Source: Hermatobates lingyangjiaoensis (taxonomy: Eukaryota > Arthropoda > Insecta > Hemiptera > Hermatobatidae). From it: 64,000 nt of DNA. Where the stretch lies: the NCBI GenBank assembly GCA_026182355.1, contig JAPFBL010000241.1, forward strand, positions 376,501 to 440,500. The letters are read 5' to 3'. Of this stretch, positions 59,401-64,000 are shown piece after piece. The position numbers were made by a program, and so were the translations under genes. The notes under the pieces were generated by a model that saw nothing but the letters and a program-made list of their open reading frames with translations, made no database searches and had not been told where the DNA came from. Numbering within the stretch: position 1 is the first letter of the stretch; every line of letters begins with the position of its first letter.

Positions 59401-60284
59401 TTCAGTTCAAAATATTGGTCCAGTAAATGTTATTGTTTCTTTTCTGTGTTGTCTTTTCCATTTATTTATCTGTCCGGTTTGGACTGTTTAGTATTTTATT
59501 TATATATATACACACTCAAAATAAACTGTGACACATATACAGAAACATAACAAAGACTCACTTTTCAATATTTCGACCGTAATATTTAATATTTCAACTC
59601 AAGTTGACTGTCGTCCCTCCGTCAATTCACTTCTTCTACTGAGGACGACCGCCATTACGGTCGAAATATTGAAAAGTGAGTCTTTGTTATGTTTCTGTCT
59701 TGTGTCACAATTTATTTTGAGTGTTTCTGTCCTGCCGAACCGTTTCCGTTTATCATATATATATATATATATATATATATGAAGTTTTGAAGAATCATGT
59801 CAATCTATTGGTGTTTTCTTGAAGCCTTCAAGTATATTCAATTTTCAATTACAATTACCTATTTTTGATTTTGGTTCCATATTAAATTATTCCTTTGAAT
59901 CAATAGTAGAGGTAGGTGAGTGAGTGTCTATCATGTTTATATAAACATGTTTATATATTCGTATATACAATTAGTGGAAATAGTTTGGAAACATCGATAC
60001 TTATAATATATCCTTTATGAAATAATAAACATTCAAAAATCCTTTCCTAACAATCTTGTAATAAACATGTGTGATTTTTTTTTCAAATTTTTAGGTACGT
60101 CTTCACGGTGGAAGATCTGGATTCAGTTGCTCCCTGCTACCATCATTTTAATGAATATATAAAAAAAAATTGGAATATTCCCCCAATGTCAAAATGGAAA
60201 ATTTCATCAATTGATATCGATTTTCCATCCTACTTTAAATATGAAAGGTCTAAACAATTAATTTTATTTAAAATTTCATCTTGA
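45317..60284 (+). CDS. METTL22-like methyltransferase gene (6 exons, gene-level span), with a +1 frameshift
   Basis: Exons 45317-45410, 45489-45605, 45768-45954, 47266-47433, 52186-52282, 60095-60284. The parts code for a seven-beta-strand methyltransferase of the METTL21/METTL22 group, close to METTL22: acidic DEDGDF segment, VGNQLWRG, motif I VLELGSGVGLTSI (SAM binding), ADVIIAAD, VIYDDDLTEAF, and a C-terminus ending YFKYERSKQLILFKISS. METTL22 methylates lysine in a KOW-domain protein (Kin17) in mammals; the substrate here is inferred. Exon 3 is 187 nt although both flanking introns are phase 1, so the frame breaks between QLWRG and LLLSD. Without that extra base the product would be about 283 residues, shorter than the roughly 400 of the human protein, mostly at the N-terminus. 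Gene identity is solid; functionality is doubtful. Confidence 0.85.
45489..45605 (+). CDS. METTL22-like exon 2 (acidic segment)
   Basis: Acceptor TTTTGTTTTAG, donor GTTGAG, phase 1 on both sides. Codes SLIIVNVERGKWPCGVKTK then TKDEDGDFILHRIPAEINL. The DEDGDF stretch matches the DEDGDLDVV region of vertebrate METTL22 that precedes the methyltransferase fold. No known catalytic role. Confidence 0.7.
45768..45954 (+). CDS. METTL22-like exon 3: SAM-binding motif I, frameshifted
   Basis: Acceptor TTATTTAG, donor GTAATC. The first part reads VECTTALKGVGNQLWRG in the frame set by exon 2. The second part reads LLLSDFIVHNSSYFKDK and IVLELGSGVGLTSIVASNFA in the next frame, which is the one that joins exon 4. 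The two blocks are contiguous in the family, so one T too many lies at 45820-45821 (GGTTGCA). As read, translation stops at a TGA shortly after. ELGSGVG is the glycine-rich SAM-binding loop. Could be a disabled allele, an assembly indel, or, less likely, programmed shifting. Confidence 0.85.
46640..46825. repeat. Palindromic element, one core deleted
   Basis: Left arm 46650-46698 ends in ATCTTTCTTGAGTTGGG, so the left core has been lost. Right arm 46699-46790 has the core at + 46717-46745 (CTGACGA, A, GACCG...CGATT, GAAAGATCTTAGTC). Outer word TTTCACGTGTTTATGTGAAA at 46798-46819. In intron 3 of the METTL22-like gene. Confidence 0.85.
47266..47433 (+). CDS. METTL22-like exon 4
   Basis: Acceptor TTATATAG, donor GTAAGA, phase 1 both sides. 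The split codon gives Asp at the position of the conserved acidic residue ending motif II (CTD in relatives). It then reads IPDLGILEKLKRNVERNRNL, VRVLPLNFFERQW, and KEADVIIAAD, corresponding to motif III/post-I and strand beta4 (ILFAAE in METTL22). Confidence 0.85.
50528..50936 (-). pseudogene. GIY-YIG endonuclease domain, Penelope-like, broken (left arm)
   Basis: Minus-strand reading with YIG then an in-frame stop (50870-50872), TGRTLKDRFKEHITDYTNNT, HLNKFGHNPDS, MDLLQTGQKGQRMNIQEQIE and a Lys/Arg-rich end. The mirror of the right-arm copy with a few substitutions, e.g. DILTKPL versus DILTEPL. The reverse transcriptase is missing, so not functional. Confidence 0.82.
51233..51626 (+). pseudogene. 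GIY-YIG endonuclease domain, Penelope-like, broken (right arm)
   Basis: Reads SGIYKIKRKDCGKNYIG, stop, TGRTLKDRFKEH, then an open frame to 51626. GIY and YIG motifs and the arginine of the RFKEH helix are the active-site landmarks of this nuclease family. In Penelope-like elements the domain follows the reverse transcriptase and nicks the target. Interrupted by one stop and without the polymerase. Confidence 0.85.
52186..52282 (+). CDS. METTL22-like exon 5 (VIYDDDLTEAF)
   Basis: Acceptor is a long T-run plus CAG; donor GTAAAC, left in phase 2. Codes IYDDDLTEAFVETLKKILLL then KKKEVFIALEKR. The (F/I)YDDDLT motif is the most specific METTL22 signature, following beta4 and contributing to the active site. 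VFIALEKR matches AILSVEKR. Only about 200 bp downstream, the intron holds a nearly spacerless 734-bp palindrome. Confidence 0.9.
52488..53221. repeat. 734-bp spacerless palindrome, CTGAGGA / GTCTT-AAGAC family
   Basis: Symmetry axis between 52854 and 52855. Every block I compared pairs, with only a single A/A mismatch next to the axis. Cores: minus 52554-52581 and + 53128-53155 (CTGAGGA, T, GTCTT-GAAATA-AAGAC, GAAACGTTGGC). The arm sequence recurs in the same orientation at 55368-55775. The open frames inside are mirror images and do not look coding. Confidence 0.95.
53352..54190 (+). mobile_element. tRNA-derived SINE with five-fold tandem core
   Basis: Head GGTTAGCTCAATGGTTATCG with B box GGTTCGATACC, then the core unit. 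The B-box word TCCAGGGTTCG starts at 53404, 53531, 53659, 53787 and 53916, giving units of 127-129 bp that each contain half a head, the CTCGATTTATT body and the CTCGGAGAGGACG domain. The single 3' tail follows (GTGTGGTATCATAAAGGGC, GCCACTGCAACC). Open frames are repeat artefacts. Confidence 0.93.
54534..54605. mobile_element. hAT-like MITE end (GCGGCCCGCGGGCC)
   Basis: ACATGGACAACCTGCGGCCC and GCGGGCCATATACGGCCC form the GC-rich left end known from many hAT-derived MITEs. No matching right end was found nearby, so probably truncated. Confidence 0.4.
54877..54925. repeat. 49-bp near-perfect palindrome
   Basis: Two 24-bp arms (starting ACACGTTAATTAGCACGTAG) around a single G at 54901. May be the remnant tip of a larger element. 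Confidence 0.9.
54990..55366. repeat. Palindromic element, GATTTT/AAAATC stem family
   Basis: Arms 55007-55180 and 55182-55353 pair nearly perfectly, with (TA)n at 54957-54972 and 55353-55366. The core equivalent in the right arm, 55254-55282, reads TTGAAAA, A, GATTTT-GAAT-AAAATC, GAAACGTCGGC; the left arm has its complement. The last part matches the GAAACGTTGGC of the CTGAGGA family. Confidence 0.88.
55368..56412. mobile_element. Penelope-like palindrome with internal GIY-YIG fragment
   Basis: Left arm 55368-55680 and right arm about 56128-56400 are inverted copies, nearly identical to the arms of 52488-53221. Cores: minus 55434-55461, + 56290-56317. Between the arms lies a minus-strand GIY-YIG endonuclease fragment (55800-56110). 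Right edge runs into a 40-bp (TA)n. This is the direct physical link between the hammerhead-like palindromes and a Penelope-type retroelement. Confidence 0.85.
55800..56110 (-). pseudogene. GIY-YIG endonuclease fragment, Penelope-like
   Basis: Minus-strand reading CNNCNNVYIGQTKQYLKDRL (YIG at 56067-56075), then ALHKSNFKN, ALASHAIKNQHTFQFENASI, LIKEMIHIKNTNNTCNRKTD and a stop at the low-coordinate end. C-x2-C before YIG and the following Gln-Thr and basic helix are typical of the nuclease in Penelope-like elements. The GIY strand upstream is degraded and the polymerase is absent. A different subfamily from the 50506 copy. Confidence 0.8.
56416..56457. repeat. (TA)n microsatellite
   Basis: About 20 TA units at the outer edge of the preceding palindrome. 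Confidence 0.97.
56459..56620. repeat. Half element with core CTGACGA / GAAC-GTTC
   Basis: Core + 56539-56562: CTGACGA, C, GAAC-TTCA-GTTC, GAAATATCGACCCAGTAAGT. A pyrimidine-rich CTTCCTCTTCCC stretch precedes it. (TA)n on both sides (56416-56457, 56616-56634). The palindromic sibling with the same stem is at 59285-59465. Confidence 0.75.
56539..56562 (+). ncRNA. Hammerhead-like core, GAAC/GTTC stem
   Basis: CTGACGA, C, GAAC-TTCA-GTTC, GAAA, followed by TATCGACCCAGTAAGT. Confidence 0.5.
56635..56826. repeat. Palindromic element, tip collapsed
   Basis: Arms 56672-56740 and 56742-56808 pair (AGTGACACATAGACTGAAAC / GTTTCTGTCTATGTGTCACT). The tip is TTTTGACCGTAATGGCGGTCG, with CTGANGA deleted. 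Family of 22395-22910 and 59505-59775. (TA)n at both ends. Confidence 0.85.
56827..57010. repeat. Half element with core on minus strand
   Basis: Words ACACAGATGGACACAGGAGTAACTC and CACTTCTATATTTCGACG match the left arm of 5757-5960. Core minus 56921-56942: CTGATGA, C, GA-AAATCG-TC, GAAATATAGAAGTGAGT. The opposite arm is not adjacent. Confidence 0.7.
57011..57429. other. Region with diverged inverted copies
   Basis: Segments at 57030-57200 (GAGAAGGGAGGGGAAGGAATG, AAAAAATGAATAAAAT) recur in inverse form at 57235-57395 (CCTTCCCCTCCCTTCTC, ATTTTATTCGTTTTTTGAC). Pairing is broken by indels; class unknown. Confidence 0.55.
57430..58225. other. GC-rich block of unknown origin
   Basis: About 800 bp near 50% GC within strongly AT-rich DNA. 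Two minus-strand open frames of 65 and 82 codons (57949-58146, 57601-57849) have balanced amino-acid composition, suggesting a decayed coding or 5' region of a transposon on the minus strand. I recognise no domain. A short inverted word pair (TTAGCCCCTAG at 57503, CTAGGGGCTA at 57577) lies at the left edge. Confidence 0.4.
59075..59285. repeat. Palindromic element, CTGATGA / GGTT-AACC family
   Basis: Arms about 59080-59158 and 59180-59262. Right-arm core 59200-59220: CTGATGA, C, GGTT-CA-ACC, AAAA (the usual G of GAAA replaced), then ATTAGAGACTGTAAGTGTGTT. Same family as 2718-2995, including the ACCAAGCGCACT loop word. Confidence 0.85.
59285..59465. repeat. Palindromic element, GAAC-GTTC stem family
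   Basis: Arms 59299-59378 and 59385-59462 (AATGAAAAAGACAACACAG / CTGTGTTGTCTTTTCCATT). The core in both arms is degraded (minus strand: CTAATGA, C, GAAC-TTCA-GTTC, AAAA). Confidence 0.82.
59505..59780. repeat. Palindromic element with strong GACCG/CGGTC core
   Basis: Arms about 59510-59584 and 59655-59725 (AAACTGTGACACATATACAG / CTGTCTTGTGTCACAATTT). Core + 59639-59666: CTGAGGA, C, GACCG-CCATTA-CGGTC, GAAATATTGAAAAGTGAGT. The left arm lacks the CTGANGA tip. (TA)n at 59757-59780. Confidence 0.88.
59639..59666 (+). ncRNA. Hammerhead-like core, GACCG/CGGTC stem
   Basis: CTGAGGA, C, GACCG-CCATTA-CGGTC, GAAA, followed by TATTGAAAAGTGAGT. The fully paired 5-bp stem makes it one of the clearest copies. 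Confidence 0.55.
60095..60284 (+). CDS. METTL22-like last exon
   Basis: Acceptor TTTTTAG. One base completes Arg, then YVFTVEDLDSVAPCYHHFNE and IDIDFPSYFKYERSKQLILF, then KISS and TGA. Matches the FTLRHLDV...YDHF and FPQLLVYERLQQLELWKI C-terminal strands of METTL22. Overlapping AATAAA signals follow at 60290-60299, only a few bases past the stop; another is at about 60464. Confidence 0.88.
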
Positions 60285-60975
60285 AATATAATAAATAAAA
60301 AATTGCTTATTTATAGTTCTTATGGAGTTTTTCAAGATTGATGTTTTTGTAAATCATATATCGTTTACATTGTTAAAACACTTTCTTTTTTGCTATCAAA
60401 GTTCAGTCATCCAATCTAAATTATAATTATGGTTATTTGAATCTGTGATCTTGATTTATGGAAGAAAATAAAGATTAAATCAAGAACTAAAATGATGCCT
60501 AGTGGGAAAGAAAATGTTTAAATTGTTCCGGCTCCATTATTATCTAGTCAATTTTTTATAACCTAATTCTGGAATTAGTCTTTCAAAAAGTCATTCTTTT
60601 GTTGACATATTGGTTTTTCTATAGCCAAGTCGTTTGCTTAATTTTGTTTTGATTGCAATTCCCAAAAAAAAAAAACGAAACTATAAAAGTGAGACGTAAT
60701 CTATTTACTTTTGAAAGTTTTACTGTCATCCAGTAGTATTTTTTAAATTTGACAAAATGTTTGTTTAGATTTTACATATCTATAATAATCTTATGTTGTA
60801 AAAGTATAATTTTTATAGAAATAAAATTTGGGTTCAACTAAAGACTGAATATGTACGAAATATCTATTAAAGACAATAATAATATTATGTTATACGAAAA
60901 TAAATAGCTTTAAATTGAATTTATTTTTTGAAATCTCTTTCTTACTTAATAGTTTAGCAGTAGAATTTTATGTGT
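60285..60975. other. 3' flank of the METTL22-like gene
   Basis: AT-rich with AATAAA at 60290-60299 and near 60464. No other recognisable element. Confidence 0.55.
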
Positions 60976-60982
60976 AAGTAAT

Positions 60983-61150
60983 GCCGGCCCGCGAGAGACT
61001 ATAGGGTTGAAGTCCGTATCAACATTGCCTCTCCTATAAATAGAAGGAGCTGACTAATAAATCGGATTCTTGTCTTCAATCACGTGCGAGCTAGTTTTAT
61101 TAAATTCCTTTTTTTAAAAACCCTTTTGTTATCCGGACACGCGTAACTTG
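60983..61150 (+). mobile_element. Possible LTR or retroelement 5' fragment
   Basis: A GC-richer block with CTATAAATAGAAGG (TATA-like) and AATAAATCGG (poly(A)-like) 30 bp apart, as in many retroelement LTRs. It runs directly into the LINE fragment. No terminal duplications were seen, so this could equally be unrelated. Confidence 0.25.
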
Positions 61151-61616
61151 TATGTAGAGGAAATTGGAAATGTGATTACCATGGCATCAGGAGTTCTTGT
61201 AAAAGTAAGCGACAATATACTACTTACTACTCTCCATAATAAATCTAAGCTTGGAATTTACTTGTTATGTAATCTATATTCTCTTTTCAAATCAAGGAAT
61301 TCTCCCGATTCGGTCAAGGACCTTGTCTATAAGGGGGTTCTTCGTTCAGCGATGACTTATGGATGCTCCTTTCTGGTTTAGAGCTGCACCAACGAACAAG
61401 GCTTGTATCCAGATTGTTCAAAATAAGTGTGCCCGCCTTATAGCCAGGGATCCTTGGTCTGCCCATAATGTTGATATTCATCATGATTTGAAAATGGAAT
61501 CCATAGATAGTTACATCACCCGACTTACTACCAATGAAAACAAACTATCTACTCATCCGAACCTCCTGGTACAAACTCTAAATCCTGCCTCCAACCTTCC
61601 TCAACCCCACTGAGCA
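61140..61616 (+). mobile_element. Jockey-type LINE reverse transcriptase C-terminal fragment, frameshifted
   Basis: Two overlapping open frames together make the C-terminal part of a Jockey-clade reverse transcriptase: NLYSLFKSRNSPDSVKDLVY, LRSAMTYGC, then, in another frame after about 61370, FRAAPTNKACIQIVQNKCAR, LIARDPWSAHNVDIHHDLKM and SYITRLTT. The (L)YK.VLR..MTYG...W..A....(I/L)Q..QNK..R.I...PW pattern is typical of Jockey. 5'-truncated, with a one-base frameshift, so a pseudogene. It ends in a stop at 61612. Confidence 0.85.
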
Positions 61617-62765
61617 ATTATTTCATTCACTATCTCACTACTCGTCCAACTCATGACTAACAAGACTACATGACCGCGAATACGACATCATTACTGTACA
61701 GACTAACTTAATATCTGATATGAATTACTGACATTCCAAGTTATAGTAGTACAGTAGTCAAGCAGTAGAAGGCCTTTGGTCTGGAACTGCTAGTTACGAC
61801 GTTGTCATAACGACGAATATATAACTGCGGATATATTCGTTGGTCGTTGATCATTACTACTATTTTTAAAAAGTTCAAATTCATAATAAAACCCTTAAGG
61901 TGTTTTCTTATGAATTTGAGGTAAAGTTTCTTCAAATAACTTTTAACGTGAAACGATTATAACTTTCAGATTGTAGGGTTGACACCTGAACGAGAGAAAG
62001 TGCGTTTTTCTAGAAATCCTATCTTGTGTAAATGTTTTCTATGTTAATTGACATTGCATTGCAAAGTTTAACATCGTCGACAAAACAAAATTTTGCGTTT
62101 TTTTTTTAACTTGGTGAGATCTCTCTCTCTTTCTCTCTCCCTCCCTCTCCCCTGGGTCCTTGAATTCATGGGTATAGTGACACTGTACTCGTTACTCCAG
62201 TTCATTCTATCCTTAATCTTTATACAGACTGCTCATACCTCCAAATCTTTTGAATTCATACTCTTAAAGGATTTCGCTTCTTGCCTATCAAAGTTCTTAC
62301 TAGCCGACAATTCTTTAGAACAAGACTGTAGGAGTTACATTCGATGTTTCATTAAAGAATGAGAGTTGTGGAGTATGTGTCAGAAGTTGTTGTGTTATGT
62401 TTTAACAATGAGAATAATCAAGTAATTTATTGCTGGTAGAGTCTCAATCAAAGTGTTTTTAAAGAATGTTGGTTGTAGATTTAACAAGAGTAGTTCAATT
62501 TGACATTAAAAATGTCAAATTGAAGTGTATACTATGTTTATAAATGGATTGTTACTTTCCAATCAGGGTTGTCAGGGTTATTACTTTTGGTAACAAATTA
62601 GTACCTTCTACTTTCAAGTTTAAATTTTTTTATTTTTGTTATAAAGCAACCAAATTTTGTTACTATTTCACTTTGAATATTAATATATATTTGAGTTTTA
62701 ATGTGGTTCAAAATTAAACGATAAATTTTTACTTGTACAAAGCAAGCAAGTATTTATTAAATGTT
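61617..62765. other. AT-rich flank
   Basis: No supported gene. A CT-rich low-complexity patch lies at 62120-62152. The first ~120 bp may be the LINE 3' UTR. Confidence 0.5.
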
Positions 62766-63184
62766 GAATAAAATGATGTTATTATAGTTAAGATGGTTTT
62801 AAAATGGTTTGAACAAAAGATGTTCTGTTTTCGTATAAAACATGTTTTGAGCCAGCGACGAACGAACTTTGTTGTTTCAGTATATGTCAGTTGTGAGATA
62901 TGTGGGAGCGATTCTAGTTATTCATTGCGTTGTTTATCGTACTATCACTCTTATTTCACCTTGATTTTGATAAGAAAGTTATCTGTCGATGAAACTGACA
63001 TACTATACCAGAAAAGAAAAAAGTTGAGTAAAATGTACAAGCGAGAGTTAAGAAAAGGACTGGTTACAGGATGAATACACAAAGTTCGTTCGTCGCTGGC
63101 TCAAAACATGTTTTATACGAAAACAGAACATCTTTTGTTCAAACCATTTTAAAACCATCTTAACTATAATAACATCATTTTATT
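62766..63184. repeat. Inverted repeat with ~106-bp perfect arms
   Basis: Arms 62766-62872 and 63079-63184 are exact complements as far as I compared (GTTAAGATGGTTTTAAAATG ... / ...). The 206-bp loop encodes nothing I recognise. No (TA)n edges and no CTGANGA core, so a different class from the other palindromes. Confidence 0.92.
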
Positions 63185-63556
63185 CGCACTTTTGACTGAA
63201 ATAAGTAAAGTATATATGACCAAAGTTTTGGAAATTTTTGAAAACTAAATTCCAGCCGGAATTACTCAAGTTGAAAGGCAGGCACTCTCATACAGACAAA
63301 CATAGTAAAAAAACAAAATATATCTTGTATTTATAAATTTCGAAATTAACAGACTTCATGCAATCAAAAATATTATCGCTCTAAGTAAAAAAGTTGCAAT
63401 CACGTATATGCTTTAGAAGATCTAGTTGGGAGTATTTATTCAAGCCTTTCAAAGAGCCCAGAGCGTCTTACTTAGTGCTAATAGTTTCAGAATTTGACTA
63501 ATACCAATCCTAGAAATACTGTGTATGTGATCTGTACAAGATGGTTATGTGTAAAG

Positions 63557-63794
63557 CAGTGGTTCTTAACCTTGTGGAGCTATCAAACCCAACCAGTTTC
63601 ATATGCGCATTCACCGAACCATTTTCTTTAGTTAAAAATTAAAATTTTTTTTTTTTCAAATTAAGTCATAGGTGTATGTTTTTTTTATTACTCGTGCACA
63701 AAATGAATTGTGTATGAACTCAAAACAAATTACATACCTGGAAATCACTCGACTTTTGCTGTCCGACTCATCGAACCCAGGTTAAGAACCACTG
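63557..63794. mobile_element. hAT-type MITE (CAGTGGTTCTTAACCT ends)
   Basis: CAGTGGTTCTTAACCT and AGGTTAAGAACCACTG are perfect inverted ends of a 238-bp element. Flanks GTGTAAAG (63549-63556) and GTTTAAAA (63795-63802) match at 6 of 8 positions, as expected for an ageing hAT target duplication. Confidence 0.85.
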
Positions 63795-64000
63795 GTTTAA
63801 AACAAGTTGTGAAATTAGCTCACTCGGTTTATTTTTTCACTTTTGTTTCTTTAGAAGATATTGCTAATCGGTGCAACAGCGACAAAAAGTAATTGTGAGC
63901 TGTGTATGTGAATTGTGAACAAATAAAAAAGTCCAAATAGGATGTATTATTTAATTTTATCTTTCATTTCTTTGTGGTAAATAAAACTTAATGTAGAATT

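Larger units (their letters stand above)
52283..60094. other. METTL22-like intron 5, repeat-packed
   Basis: Contains, in order: a 734-bp palindrome, a tandemly expanded SINE, a hAT-like end, two more large palindromes, three smaller ones, a GC-rich block of unknown nature (57430-58225) and AT-rich filler (58230-59070). Confidence 0.7.

Noticed and set aside
62793..63074. 93-codon ORF in the loop of the 62766 inverted repeat
   Set aside because: No recognisable domain; starts inside a repeat arm.

Overview
This is AT-rich animal genomic DNA with large introns, long (TA)n microsatellites and many retroelement relics. Two protein-coding genes can be followed, both on the + strand. Their protein sequences, together with Penelope-like, Jockey-like, hAT, Tc1/mariner-type and tRNA-SINE relics, point to an invertebrate. 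An arthropod, possibly a chelicerate-like genome, is my best guess. That is inference from protein flavour and repeat content only.

Gene 1 (about 5324-40593, 3' UTR beyond) is the 3' two thirds of a MARK/Par-1 type serine/threonine kinase gene. The kinase-domain exons lie upstream of the window. Nine exons are visible: the UBA domain, a low-complexity Ser/Gly/Pro spacer spread over five or six exons, and the KA1 domain with the stop codon. All junction phases join into 449 codons plus stop. One spacer exon is very GC-rich and has two donors in the same phase. Another exon ends 13 nt before a 1.4-kb minisatellite that stays open in frame. A third has an awkward acceptor.

Gene 2 (about 45317-60284) is a METTL22-like lysine methyltransferase in six exons, with a 4.8-kb and a 7.8-kb intron full of repeats. 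Its third exon carries one extra T relative to both the family alignment and the flanking intron phases. It is therefore either a broken allele or pseudogene, or an assembly error.

The rest is repeat-dominated. The most striking layer is a set of more than 20 long inverted repeats (palindromes of about 150-1100 bp), most ending in (TA)n. Nearly all carry, near the tip of each arm, the same small RNA-like grammar: CTGANGA, one free base, a 3-6 bp stem starting G and ending C, then GAAA. Stem sequences differ between families, but pairing is kept. This is the catalytic-core layout of a hammerhead ribozyme with one constant extra base. One of these palindromes (55368-56412) contains a GIY-YIG endonuclease fragment and another (50506-51655) has GIY-YIG coding arms, which ties the set to Penelope-like retroelements, a group known to carry hammerhead motifs. 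I could not identify a convincing stem III and cleavage site, so activity is unproven.

Other relics are Jockey-type LINE tails (19340-19672 minus, 61140-61616 plus), hAT-type MITEs with 8-bp target duplications (6363, 13082, 30261, 63557), TA-flanked Tc1/mariner-type MITEs (3962, 29415), tRNA-derived SINEs (7684 minus, 12007, 29219, 43184, 53352 with a 128-bp tandem expansion), a 55-bp tandem repeat (16195) and an unexplained GC-rich block (57430-58225).
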